DNA from: Bordetella genomosp. 13
Lineage (GTDB): Bacteria; Pseudomonadota; Gammaproteobacteria; Burkholderiales; Burkholderiaceae_B
Assembly: GCF_007679965.1 (NCBI RefSeq)
Contig: NZ_VEHL01000012.1
Location: 62,001-126,000 of the forward strand
DNA: 64,000 nt
Direction: 5' to 3'
Every line of letters begins with the position of its first letter. Position 1 is the stretch's first letter. A program made the position numbers and the translations under genes. The notes beneath the pieces are model-generated. The model did no database searches. It was not told where the DNA came from and was given only the letters and a program-made list of their open reading frames with translations. This document shows, piece after piece, positions 22,927-31,472 of the stretch.

Positions 22927-23901
22927 TTACTGCACCTGGTAGATGCCAGCCTGTTTGGCGACGTCGCGCCACTTCACGAGGTTGCTCTCGACGTTCTTGC
23001 TCATCGCGTCGGGCGAGCCGGCGACCACGCCATAGCCCAGCCGCTCCAGCTGGCCCTGGCGCTTGTGCAGCGACTTGACGATGGCGGCGTTGAGCTTGGC
23101 GACCACCTTGGGATCGGCCTTGGCGGGCATGTTGAAGCCGTACCAGGTGTCGGAGTCATAGCCTTTCAGGCCGATCTCGGAGAACGTGGGCACGTCGGGC
23201 AACTGCTTGTTGCGCTGCGGGCTGCCGATGGCCAGGATGCGCAGCGAGCCCTTGTCCGCCAGTTCCTTGGCCGAGGCCGACTGCACGAACATCATGTCGA
23301 TGTGGCCGCCCAGCATGTCGGTCATGGCCGGGCCGCCGCCGCGATAGGGCACGTGCGTGATCTTCACGCCGGCCATCGCCTTCATCAGCTCGCCCGCCAT
23401 GTGCTGCGAGCTGCCCACGCCTGCCGAGCCGTAGCTGAGCTTCTCGGGGTTGCTCTTGGCGTAGTCGATCACTTCCTGAGCCGTCTTGAACGGCGAGTCG
23501 GTGCGGACCGCCAGCACCAGCGGCGCCGTCACGGCGATGGACAGGGGCGTGAAGTCCTTGACCGGGTCGTAGTTCAGCTTCTTGTAGATGGACGGATTCA
23601 CCGACAGGATGCCGTCGGTCGTCAGCATCAGGGTGTAGCCGTTGCCGGGCTGGCGTTTTACGTAGTCGGCGGCGATCGTGCCGCCCGCGCCGGCGTGGTT
23701 CTCGACCACCACGGGCTGCTTGAGCTCAGCCGCCACGTCCTGGCCCACCAGGCGCGCAAGCGCGTCGGTGCTGGCGCCGGCCGCGTAGGGCACGATCATC
23801 TTGATGGGCTCGGAAGGAAAGTTGTCGGCCGCCGAGGCCTGCAGGGCAAACGCCACGCCGGCCACGCCGAGCAGGAATTTGAATGATGTCGTGGAGGGCA
23901 C
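22927..23901 (-). CDS. Bug-family (TctC) periplasmic solute receptor
   Basis: Periplasmic binding protein of 324 residues from a GTG at 23901. That start is chosen because AGGAGA lies 6 bp upstream and the signal peptide then starts directly (FKFLLGVAGVAFALQASA). The open frame extends further upstream but with no leader-like sequence. FPSEPIKMIVPYAAG and KQPVVVENHAGAGG are family motifs. It is the first gene of the eight-gene CoA-transferase operon and probably captures its substrate acid. No TctAB permease genes accompany it. Confidence 0.92.
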   Translation of the reverse strand: MPSTTSFKFLLGVAGVAFALQASAADNFPSEPIKMIVPYAAGASTDALARLVGQDVAAELKQPVVVENHAGAGGTIAADYVKRQPGNGYTLMLTTDGILSVNPSIYKKLNYDPVKDFTPLSIAVTAPLVLAVRTDSPFKTAQEVIDYAKSNPEKLSYGSAGVGSSQHMAGELMKAMAGVKITHVPYRGGGPAMTDMLGGHIDMMFVQSASAKELADKGSLRILAIGSPQRNKQLPDVPTFSEIGLKGYDSDTWYGFNMPAKADPKVVAKLNAAIVKSLHKRQGQLERLGYGVVAGSPDAMSKNVESNLVKWRDVAKQAGIYQVQ

Positions 23902-24259
23902 GGATGTCTCCTGGTTGTTATGGGAATGGTCGTGCCGGCACATGCGCCGGGCCTGTCCGCTTCGACGTAGCGTTTGCAAGCCAGGAAATGATAGGAATGC
24001 AGGCACCCCCCGGCAATGCGAAAACGCCCACAATGTGAACTCAATGCGCGGCTTCGCGAGATTTTCTCCGGGAATCGGCAACTGCGCGGATGCCGGGCGG
24101 CAATGGCGTCCAGATACTGAGACGCGATGGTTGCCCGGCCCGATGGGACATCGAGGCCGTGGCGGCGACGTCGGCGCCGGTGCCCCTGGCCGGCCCAGGG
24201 GAATTGCGAAGCGGCGGCCCGCTTTGCTCTACGCTAACCGCCTGTCCCCGGAGATTGCC
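23902..24259. other. 358-bp intergenic region, divergent promoters expected
   Basis: This gap separates the Bug operon (leftward) from the FrnE-like gene (rightward), so it must hold both promoters. I see no convincing coding sequence. A perfect 7-bp hairpin CCCCTGG/CCAGGGG with a 5-base loop lies at 24183-24201, near the FrnE-like start. No clear -35/-10 pair stands out. Confidence 0.4.
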
Positions 24260-24910
24260 ATGCCCAAGATCACCATCGATTTCGTGTCCGACGTTGCCTG
24301 TCCCTGGTGCGCGGTAGGCCTGGGCGGCCTGCTGGCGGCCATCGACCGCGTGGGCGACGACGCTGAGGTCGAACTGCGCTTCCAGCCGTTCGAACTCAAT
24401 CCCGACATGCCGCTGGGCGGGCAGAACACCGTCGAGCGCCTGATGGCCAAGTACGGCTACACCCGCGAACAGGTGCAGGCCAATCGCCAGGTGATCACCG
24501 AGCGCGCGGCGGCGGTCGGCATGCGCATGCGCATGACCGAGGACAACCGCTCGTTCAATACCTTCGATGCGCATCGCCTGCTGCATTGGGCGGGGGAGCA
24601 GGGGCAGTCTGCGCAGACGGCGCTGAAGAAGCGCCTGCTGGAGGTCTATCACTACGACAACCAGGACACGGCGGATGCCGACGTGCTGGCACGCGCGGCG
24701 GCCGATGCCGGGCTGGACGAGGCCCAGGCGCGCGAGGTGCTGGCGTCCGGCCGCTATGCCGACGAGGTGCGACGGGACGAAGAACTGTGGCGCGACCGAG
24801 GCATCTCGTCGGTGCCGTCGGTGATCCTCAACGGCAAATACCTGGTGTCGGGCGGCCAGCCGCCCGAGGCCTTCGAACAGGCGCTGCGCCAGGTCGCGCG
24901 GGAAGGATAG
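24260..24910 (+). CDS. DsbA-family oxidoreductase, FrnE-like
   Basis: Thioredoxin-fold protein of 216 residues with the redox motif CPWC at 14-17 and no signal peptide, so it is cytoplasmic. FELNPDMPLGG and the cis-Pro loop ISSVPSVILNGKYLVSG match the FrnE/2-hydroxychromene-2-carboxylate isomerase-like branch of DsbA proteins. CGGAGA precedes the ATG at 24260. FrnE-type proteins act as cytosolic disulfide isomerases/oxidoreductases. It appears to be a single gene, and a hairpin (24913-24956) follows it directly. Confidence 0.88.
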   Translation: MPKITIDFVSDVACPWCAVGLGGLLAAIDRVGDDAEVELRFQPFELNPDMPLGGQNTVERLMAKYGYTREQVQANRQVITERAAAVGMRMRMTEDNRSFNTFDAHRLLHWAGEQGQSAQTALKKRLLEVYHYDNQDTADADVLARAAADAGLDEAQAREVLASGRYADEVRRDEELWRDRGISSVPSVILNGKYLVSGGQPPEAFEQALRQVAREG

Positions 24911-24912
24911 GG

Positions 24913-24956
24913 CCAGACTGCTGCGCGTCGCATGGCGCGATGCGCGTCCCGTCTGG
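24913..24956 (+). terminator. Hairpin after FrnE-like gene
   Basis: CCAGAC (24913-24918) pairs with GTCTGG (24951-24956), and a GCAT/ATGC-containing inner stem lies between. It begins 2 bp after the FrnE-like stop. It lacks a T-tract, so it is only terminator-like. Confidence 0.4.
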
Positions 24957-25098
24957 ACATCAGCGACTTCAGGGTGGCCCGAACCTGTCTTAAAATGCGT
25001 CCGCATCACAGGCAGTATTGCTTCCCGCCGCATGGCGCCGAGCCACAAGCACCGGCCTGCCGCACGGCTTCGTTCCCAGATTACCCAGAAGGGAAAGT

Positions 25099-25776
25099 AT
25101 GGTTTCCGTCAGCCGCCGCCATTCGCCGGCGCATCCGGGCGCGCACGCCAGCGCCCTATCTTCCGCGGCCGGCTCGCCCGAGCGCGCACTTGCCCACAAC
25201 GCCTGGGATGACGCCTACGGGCTGTTCATCGGCGTGCTCTTCGCAGCCATGGGCATCAGCCTTCTGGCCAAGGGCGGCCTCATCGCAGGCGGCATCGCGG
25301 GCATGGCGCTGCTTGCATCGAACCTCACGGGCTGGGCGCCGGCGCCGCTGGTGCCGTTGATCAACGTTCCGTTCATCCTGTTCGCCTTCTGCGCGATGGG
25401 CCGGTTCTTCGGCCTGAAGAGCCTGCTGGTCAGCGCGGCCATCGGCCTGGGCGTCGGCGTGATCTCGCAATCGCTGGACGTCGCCAGCGTGCCCGGCGGC
25501 TTCGCGGCCATCGCGGGCGGCACCATCCTGGGCATGGGCATCCTGTGCCTGGCGCGGCACAACGCGTCGATGGGCGGCACCGGGGCGCTGACGCTGTGGA
25601 TCCAGCGCCGCTATGCCTTCAATGCCGGCCTGACCCAACTGGGCTTCGACCTGGCGCTGTTCGCCCTCGCGGCGGCCTACCTGCCGCTGGCCAAGATACT
25701 GTGGTCGGTGCTGGGCACGGTCGCCATGAACGCCATGCTGATCGCCTGGCACAAGCCGGGGCGGTATCGGGGGTAG
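25099..25776 (+). CDS. YitT-family membrane protein
   Basis: Integral membrane protein of 225 residues of the YitT (DUF161) family. After a hydrophilic N-terminal stretch (about 1-35), five to six hydrophobic segments are seen, starting at GLFIGVLFAAMGISLLAKGG. The family-typical GGIAGMALLASNLTGW follows, and NVPFILFAFCAMGRFFGLKS covers the next helix. AGAAGGG precedes the ATG at 25099. The transported compound of this family is not established. It stands alone between FrnE-like and LysR genes, all on the plus strand. Confidence 0.85.
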   Translation: MVSVSRRHSPAHPGAHASALSSAAGSPERALAHNAWDDAYGLFIGVLFAAMGISLLAKGGLIAGGIAGMALLASNLTGWAPAPLVPLINVPFILFAFCAMGRFFGLKSLLVSAAIGLGVGVISQSLDVASVPGGFAAIAGGTILGMGILCLARHNASMGGTGALTLWIQRRYAFNAGLTQLGFDLALFALAAAYLPLAKILWSVLGTVAMNAMLIAWHKPGRYRG

Positions 25777-25956
25777 GGCCTCCCTCCGCCCCTTGCGTGT
25801 CCGGCCGGAAGTCGTACCTCCGAGCAGCGGCGGTCTGCATGCGTGCCAACCAAGGGCCTGTGGCGCGGAGCTTCGACGCAGGCACAGGCGGCATCGCGGG
25901 ACTGAGGACGGGCCACGGATATACTGGCGCGACGTTTTCCGCTACCCGACCCGCCC

Positions 25957-26892
25957 ATGCGCCTGCGCCATCTGGAGATCTTTCACGCGGTGATGCGCAC
26001 CGGCTCGGTCAGCGGCGCCGCCACCCTGCTCAACCTGTCGCAGTCGGCCGCCAGCAAGGCGCTGGCCCAGGCCGAGCACGCGCTGGGCCTCACGCTGTTC
26101 CAGCGCGTGCAGGGCCGGCTGGTGCACACGCGCGAAGCCGAGCAGCTGTATGGCCAGACCACGCTGCTGTTCGCCCAGGCCGAGAACGTGCAGCGGCTGG
26201 CACGCAACCTGAAGCGCAATCCCGAAGGCCATCTGCGCATTGGCTGCCTGCCCAGCTTCGGCCTGAGCGTCATTCCGGGCGCGGTGAAGGCCTTCCGGCG
26301 CGACCACGCCCGCATGCCGATCGAAGTGCTGACCGGCAACGGCGACGAGCTGGTCGATGGGCTGTTGGCGCGGGAGCTGGACGTGGTGGTCTGCTTCGAC
26401 ATGCCGCTGCGCCCCGCGCTGGCGCGCCTGCCGCTGGGCCGCATCCGCGTGATGCACGTGTCGCCGGACGACGAGGCGGATGCCGGGCGAGCCTCTCCAG
26501 GCCGGACCTCTCCAGGCCGGACCTCTCCAGGCCGGACCGATCCCGTCGACCTGCAGACCCTGGACGCGTCGCAATGGATCGGCCTGGGCGGCAGCGACCC
26601 CGTGGCGCAACTGATCCGCGACACGTGGGACCGCCTGCAACTGCCCGAGTCGGAACCGGTGCTGGAGACGCGCACGTATTACGTGGCGGCCGCGCTGGCC
26701 CGGCAGGGCCTGGGTTTCGCGCTGGTCGACGAGCTGACGGCGCGCGCCATGGGACAGGGCCTGCGGATGCGGCCGCTGACGCCGCCCGTGGCGGTGGAGG
26801 CGGTAGCCTTCCACGTGGCGTCGGACGTGCGCTCCATCGCGCTGGACGCGTTCATCGACGTCCTGCGCGGCTGCTTCTCGCATACAGGGTAA
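25957..26892 (+). CDS. LysR-family transcriptional regulator with SPGRT repeat
   Basis: LysR regulator of 311 residues. The HTH is at about 1-60 (HLEIFHAVMRTGSVSGAATLL, then LSQSAASKALAQAEHALGL) and the effector domain is C-terminal. It carries an in-frame triple repeat SPGRT within the effector domain, encoded by three perfect 15-bp units, in a loop between DDEADAG and DPVDLQTL. It precedes the Bug/DadA/deacylase genes on the same strand, from which it is separated by a strong hairpin. It could regulate those genes, which would fit a D-amino-acid role, but the direct evidence is position only. Confidence 0.9.
   Translation: MRLRHLEIFHAVMRTGSVSGAATLLNLSQSAASKALAQAEHALGLTLFQRVQGRLVHTREAEQLYGQTTLLFAQAENVQRLARNLKRNPEGHLRIGCLPSFGLSVIPGAVKAFRRDHARMPIEVLTGNGDELVDGLLARELDVVVCFDMPLRPALARLPLGRIRVMHVSPDDEADAGRASPGRTSPGRTSPGRTDPVDLQTLDASQWIGLGGSDPVAQLIRDTWDRLQLPESEPVLETRTYYVAAALARQGLGFALVDELTARAMGQGLRMRPLTPPVAVEAVAFHVASDVRSIALDAFIDVLRGCFSHTG
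26492..26536 (+). repeat. Three perfect 15-bp tandem repeats inside LysR gene
   Basis: The unit CCTCTCCAGGCCGGA occurs three times head to tail without a mismatch. Because 15 is a multiple of 3, copy-number change adds or removes SPGRT without a frameshift. It looks like a recent slippage expansion. Confidence 0.95.
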
Positions 26893-26896
26893 TCGC

Positions 26897-26920
26897 GGGG
26901 TAGTCGAAAACGACTACCCC
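26897..26920 (+). terminator. Strong hairpin between LysR and Bug genes
   Basis: GGGGTAGTCG (26897-26906) and CGACTACCCC (26911-26920) form a perfect 10-bp stem with an AAAA loop, starting 4 bp after the LysR stop. A T5 run follows 8 bp later (26929-26933). It probably ends the LysR transcript. Confidence 0.7.
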
Positions 26921-27020
26921 CCCGTGCCTTTTTCCCTGGCCGCACGCCGCGCACAATTCGATACTGCCTTCTGGGCGCCATCTTTCACGCGCGCCACGAC
27001 GACATATCAAGGGAATGAAC

Positions 27021-27989
27021 ATGCGTAAATCGACAGCGCTGCGTTGTCTCTTCGCTCTCGGCCTGGCGATGGCCGGAACCGCGGCCCATGCCGAATGGCC
27101 CGACCGGCCCGTGCGCATCATCGTGCCGTCGGCCGCGGGCGGCAGCCCCGACATCATGTCGCGGCTGCTGGGCAAGGCGCTGGGCGAGCGCCTGGGCCAG
27201 GCGGTGGTGATCGAGAACCGGCCCGGCGCGGGTGGCAACATCGGCATGCAGACGGTGATGAACGCCGCACCCGACGGCTACACCATCGGCTACGGCAACA
27301 ACGCCACGCTGGCTACCAACGAATTTCTCTTCAGCACGCTGCCGTACGATCCGCAGAAACTCGTGCCCGTGATCAAGCTGGCCTCCACGGCCAGCCTGGT
27401 GGTGGTCAACGAAAGCTCGCCCGTGAAAAGCGTGCAGGAGCTGATCGCGTTCGCTAAGAAGAAGCCGGACGGCGTGGTGTTCGGCTCGGGCGGCACGGGC
27501 ACCACCAGCCACCTGGGCGCCGAGCTGTTCAAGACGATGACGGGCATCCAGGGCATGCACGTGCCCTACAAGGGCGCGCCGCAGGCCATCAACGACCTGC
27601 TGGGCGGCCGTTTCGACTTCATGTTCGACAACATCGCGTCCGTCGGCCCCAACGTGGGCGGCGGGCGCCTGCGCGCCATCGCCGTCACGTCCAGCACGCG
27701 CTCGCCGCTGTTCCCGGACGTGCCCACGCTGGACGAGGCCGGCGTGAAGGGATTCCAGATGGAGGCCTGGGGCGCGGTGGTGGCGCCGCCCGGCACGCCG
27801 GACGCCGTCGTCACGCGCCTGAATGCCGAACTGAACGCGGTGCTGAAGGACGAGCAGGTGCGCAAGCAGCTGGCGCAGCTGGCCTTCGTGCCCTTGGGCG
27901 GCACGGCGGCCGACCTGCGCGCGCTGATGGCGTCGGAACGCGACAAATGGGGCAAGGTGGTGCGCGAAAGCGGCGCGAAGGTGGATTGA
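27021..27989 (+). CDS. Bug-family (TctC) periplasmic solute receptor
   Basis: Receptor of 322 residues. The ATG at 27021 is chosen over the ATG at 27015 because AAGGGA (27009-27014) is 6 bp away from the former and abuts the latter. The signal peptide ends at AHA, then EWPDRPVRIIVPSAAGG and GQAVVIENRPGAGG follow. Its stop is 6 bp before the DadA-like gene, so the two are coupled. With the deacylase downstream, its ligand may be an N-acyl-D-amino acid or a D-amino acid. That is an inference from context. Confidence 0.92.
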   Translation: MRKSTALRCLFALGLAMAGTAAHAEWPDRPVRIIVPSAAGGSPDIMSRLLGKALGERLGQAVVIENRPGAGGNIGMQTVMNAAPDGYTIGYGNNATLATNEFLFSTLPYDPQKLVPVIKLASTASLVVVNESSPVKSVQELIAFAKKKPDGVVFGSGGTGTTSHLGAELFKTMTGIQGMHVPYKGAPQAINDLLGGRFDFMFDNIASVGPNVGGGRLRAIAVTSSTRSPLFPDVPTLDEAGVKGFQMEAWGAVVAPPGTPDAVVTRLNAELNAVLKDEQVRKQLAQLAFVPLGGTAADLRALMASERDKWGKVVRESGAKVD

Positions 27990-27995
27990 ACAGGT

Positions 27996-29411
27996 ATGAG
28001 CGAGATCGAAGACTCGGCGGCCGGCGTGGCCAGCGGCGGCAGCAACGCGGCGGCGGATGTGCCGGCGGATGCGGCGGCCAGTGCGGCGGCTAGTGCGGCG
28101 TCAGGGCCGGCGACTGGCCCCGCGGCTGCCGGCCCTGACGCCTATTGGCAGGCCGGCAACGGCAGCGACGCACGCGGCGCTGTCCGCGGCGCCGCGCGCC
28201 ACGTCACCATCATCGGCGCCGGCATCGTCGGCCTGGCCTCGGCGGCCGCGCTGGCGCGCGCGGGCCGCCCGGTCACCGTGCTGGATGCCGCGTCGGGGCC
28301 CGGCCTGGAAACCAGCCTGGGCAACGGCTGCCAGCTGTCGTACGGCTACGTGGCGCCGCTGGCGCAGCCCGGCGTGCTGGCCGAGCTGCCTTCGCTGCTG
28401 TTCTCCAAGGGCGCGCCGCTGAAGCTGGTGCCGCGCTGGAATCCCGCGCAATGGCGCTGGCTGCTGTCTTTCCTGAACGCGTGCCGCGCGGACCGGGCCC
28501 GTGACGGCTCGCTGGCCCTGCTGGCGCTGGGCCGCCTCAGCCAGCAGGAAACCGACCTGTGGATGCAGGGTTCGGACGCGCAGGCGCTGAGCTTCGCGCG
28601 CAGCGGCAAGCTGGTGGTCGTGCCGACCGAGGGCGCGATGGCCAAGGCCGCGGCCCAGATGCAGTTGCAGGCGTCGGTGGGGCCGGCGCAGCAGGCGCTG
28701 GGCGTGGACGAGTGCCTGCGCCGCGAGCCCGCGCTGGAACGCTTCCGCCCGCGCATGGCCGGCGCCATCTACACCCCTACGGAATGCGCCGTCGACAGCG
28801 CGGCGCTGTGCGCCGACCTGCGCACGCGCCTGGAGCAGCGCGGCGTGCGCTTCGAGTTCGGCGTGAGCGTGCAGGGCTTTCGCCGCCATGCAGGCGGCCG
28901 CGTCACGCACCTGGAGACGTCGGGAGGGGCGCGGGAAGTCGAGGACGTGGTGCTGGCCACCGGTCCGCACAGCGCGGCCATGGCGCGCAAGCTGGGCTTC
29001 TCGGTGCCGGTGTATCCCCTGAAGGGCTACAGCATCACGGTCCCGATCCGCGATCCGGACGGCGTGCCGCGCGCCAGCGTGACCGACGCGGCCCGCAAGG
29101 TCGTGTATGCCCGCATCGGCCAACGCCTGCGCGCCGCGGGCGTGATCGAGATCCGCGGCTACGACCGGCGCGTGGACGCCGCGCGCATCGACGAACTGGT
29201 CGCGCACACGCGCGAAGCCTTCGGCGACGCGGTGGACGCGCAGGCCGTGACGCCCTGGATGGGCCTGCGGCCCGCCACGCCCACGTCGGTGCCCATCATC
29301 GGCAGGTCGCCTGTGGATAACGTTTATCTCAACATGGGACAGGGCGCGCTGGGGCTGACCCTGGCGTTCGGCTCGGCCAGCCGGCTGGCCGATGCGATGG
29401 CGGCCGACTGA
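27996..29411 (+). CDS. FAD-dependent D-amino-acid dehydrogenase-like oxidase (DadA family)
   Basis: Flavoenzyme of 471 residues. The FAD-binding Rossmann motif IIGAGIVGLASAAAL begins near residue 70, and the DadA-like SLGNGCQLSYGYVAP and C-terminal PIIGRSPVDNVYLNMGQGAL follow. It would oxidise D-amino acids to 2-oxo acids. The first 65 to 68 residues are an Ala/Gly/Ser-rich stretch not usual in the family; a later GTG (28059) is a possible alternative start. The gene lies between the Bug receptor (6 bp) and the N-acyl-D-amino-acid deacylase (52 bp), which makes a consistent uptake, deacylation and deamination set. Confidence 0.88.
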   Translation: MSEIEDSAAGVASGGSNAAADVPADAAASAAASAASGPATGPAAAGPDAYWQAGNGSDARGAVRGAARHVTIIGAGIVGLASAAALARAGRPVTVLDAASGPGLETSLGNGCQLSYGYVAPLAQPGVLAELPSLLFSKGAPLKLVPRWNPAQWRWLLSFLNACRADRARDGSLALLALGRLSQQETDLWMQGSDAQALSFARSGKLVVVPTEGAMAKAAAQMQLQASVGPAQQALGVDECLRREPALERFRPRMAGAIYTPTECAVDSAALCADLRTRLEQRGVRFEFGVSVQGFRRHAGGRVTHLETSGGAREVEDVVLATGPHSAAMARKLGFSVPVYPLKGYSITVPIRDPDGVPRASVTDAARKVVYARIGQRLRAAGVIEIRGYDRRVDAARIDELVAHTREAFGDAVDAQAVTPWMGLRPATPTSVPIIGRSPVDNVYLNMGQGALGLTLAFGSASRLADAMAAD

Positions 29412-29463
29412 CGCGCCCGCGAGCCCGCGGCCCCGAAGCACCCTATCGACAAGGGAAACAAAC

Positions 29464-30927
29464 ATGCGCGCACCCGAAAAATACGACCTGCTGATCGTTG
29501 GCGGCACCGTCATCGACGGCACCCGCAAGCCCCGCTTCGACGCGGACGTGGGCGTGAAGGACGGCCGCATCGTGGCGGTCGGCGACCTGTCCGGCCACGA
29601 GGCGGACATCACCATTCCGGCGCACGGCAGGATCGTCGCGCCGGGCTTCATCGATTCGCATACGCACGACGACCAGGCGCTGCTGACCCAGCCCGACATG
29701 CCTTTCAAGGTGTCGCAGGGCGTCACCACCGTGGTCACCGGCAACTGCGGCATCAGCCTGGCGCCGCTGCGCGCCGGCGCCGCGCTGCCGTCGCCGCTGA
29801 ACCTGCTGGAAGCCGACGGCGGCGAGCGCTTTGCCACGTTCCGCGCCTATGTGGACGCGCTGCGCGCGCGGCCCGCGGCGGTCAACGTGGTCCCCATGGT
29901 GGGCCACACGACCCTGCGTGTGATGGCCATGGACGACCTGGGCCGCGCGGCCACCGGATCGGAAGTGCAGGCCATGCAGGCGCTGCTGCAGGAGGCGCTG
30001 GAGGCCGGCGCGGCGGGCATGTCCACGGGCACCTACTATCCGCCCGCCGCGGCGGCGACGACGCAGGAGGTGGTCGAGGTGTCGCGTCCGCTGGCCGCGC
30101 GCCAGGCGCTATATGTGACCCACATGCGCAACGAAGCCGACCGTTGCATGGAGTCGCTGGAAGAGACCTTCTCCATCGGCCAGCAAGTGGACACGCCCGT
30201 GCTGGTGTCGCACCACAAGCTGATGCGCGCCGCCAACTTCGGCAAGTCGGTGCAGACCCTGCAGCGCATCGAGCAGGCCATGCGCTGCCAGTGCGTCAGC
30301 CTGGACTGTTATCCGTACACCGCCAGTTCGACCATGCTGCACATGGACGAAGAGCGGCTGCAGGGCAGGGTGGTGATCGCGTCCAGCGGCGCGCATCCCG
30401 ACGCGCAGGGCCGCGACCTGCAGGACATCGCCGACGAATGGGGCGTGTCGCGCGTCGAGGCCTCGCGCCGCCTGCAGCCCGCCAGCGCCATCTACTACAG
30501 CATGGACGAGCAGGACGTGCAGCGCATCCTGGCGTTCGAGCCCACGATGATCGGTTCCGACGGCATTCCGTCGGGCGACAGGCCGCATCCACGGCTGTGG
30601 GGCACGTTCCCGCGCGTGCTGGGCCGCTACAGCCGCGACATCGGGCTGTTCCCGCTGGAGACCGCCGTGTGGAAGATGACCGGCCTGACGGCCGGCGTGT
30701 TCGGGCTGGAAGGGCGCGGCGTGATCGCCGAAGGGCACCATGCCGACATCACGATCTTCGATGCCGAGACGGTGCACGACACGGCCGACTACGACAATCC
30801 CATGCAGCCGGCGCGCGGCATCGAGGCGGTGGTGGTGAACGGCGCGGTGGCTTACCGCAACGGCGAGCACCTGCATACGCGCACCGGCGCGGTGCTGGCC
30901 CGCACGCCGGGCGCGGCGGGGCGCTGA
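29464..30927 (+). CDS. N-acyl-D-amino-acid deacylase (D-aminoacylase, amidohydrolase family)
   Basis: Zinc amidohydrolase of 487 residues, family length. His66 and His68 in DSHTHDD start the TIM barrel, Cys95 in TGNCGISLAP is the bridging-type ligand of D-aminoacylases, and further ligands lie in THMRNE and SHHK. The catalytic Asp is in MIGSDGIPSGD, followed by HPRLWGTFPRVLGRY. It hydrolyses N-acyl-D-amino acids to the free D-amino acid. A clear spacer and start (ATG 29464, AAGGGAAA upstream) follow the DadA-like gene. The pair gives a route from N-acylated D-amino acids to 2-oxo acids. Confidence 0.9.
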   Translation: MRAPEKYDLLIVGGTVIDGTRKPRFDADVGVKDGRIVAVGDLSGHEADITIPAHGRIVAPGFIDSHTHDDQALLTQPDMPFKVSQGVTTVVTGNCGISLAPLRAGAALPSPLNLLEADGGERFATFRAYVDALRARPAAVNVVPMVGHTTLRVMAMDDLGRAATGSEVQAMQALLQEALEAGAAGMSTGTYYPPAAAATTQEVVEVSRPLAARQALYVTHMRNEADRCMESLEETFSIGQQVDTPVLVSHHKLMRAANFGKSVQTLQRIEQAMRCQCVSLDCYPYTASSTMLHMDEERLQGRVVIASSGAHPDAQGRDLQDIADEWGVSRVEASRRLQPASAIYYSMDEQDVQRILAFEPTMIGSDGIPSGDRPHPRLWGTFPRVLGRYSRDIGLFPLETAVWKMTGLTAGVFGLEGRGVIAEGHHADITIFDAETVHDTADYDNPMQPARGIEAVVVNGAVAYRNGEHLHTRTGAVLARTPGAAGR

Positions 30928-31015
30928 ACGCGCGTGGCCGGCGCGCTATAGCGATGCGACGGCATGCCCGGCATGCATCGCGGGCAGGGCCGGCGCCGGG
31001 CTGTTCCCGCCGGCG

Positions 31016-31345
31016 TCAAGGCCCTTGCACGTGCCGTATCCAAAGCGGCGCCAGCCAGCCCAGCAATCCGCCGATCACCGCCGTCATGCCGGCGGCGGCC
31101 AGGCTGCCGGACAGCCAGCCGCCCAGCAGTCCGCCCGCGATGGCGCCGCACGCGGTCTGGTAGAGCGCGGCACGGCGGAACGCCCTGGGTTCGAACTCGG
31201 GGGCCGCGATCAGGCCCAGCAGCAGGCCCAGCACCGCCGCCGCCACGCCCGGCACCATCTTGCCGCCGCCGGTCAGCAGGCCGATCACGCCGAACAGCAC
31301 CGCGCCGCCCAGCGCGCACAGCAACGAGATCTTCAGAGCTTTCAT
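31016..31345 (-). CDS. Small integral membrane protein, unknown function
   Basis: Protein of 109 residues with three to four hydrophobic helices rich in Gly and Ala: ISLLCALGGAVLFGVIGLL, VPGVAAAVLGLLLGLIAAPE, and a Gly-zipper-like GAIAGGLLGGWLSGSLAAAG. I do not recognise a named family. It lies between the converging deacylase gene and the LacI-type regulator upstream of it on the same strand, from which it is 127 bp away, so it may have its own promoter. A hairpin-rich 88-bp gap (30928-31015) separates it from the deacylase gene. Confidence 0.7.
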   Translation of the reverse strand: MKALKISLLCALGGAVLFGVIGLLTGGGKMVPGVAAAVLGLLLGLIAAPEFEPRAFRRAALYQTACGAIAGGLLGGWLSGSLAAAGMTAVIGGLLGWLAPLWIRHVQGP

Positions 31346-31472
31346 GCGGACTCGGTCGGATGGGAGAGGACCGCAACCTTATCATTGCCAGAGCCATCGT
31401 CGCCGGCGGCCTGGACGCGGCACGGTGCGCAGGCATTGCACGCGGCCGCCCCTGCGTCCCGCGCCGGGGCCT

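Noticed and set aside
26897..26920. Hairpin after the LysR gene as a regulator operator
   Set aside because: A perfect GC-rich stem directly after a stop codon, with a T run downstream, fits a terminator better than an operator.
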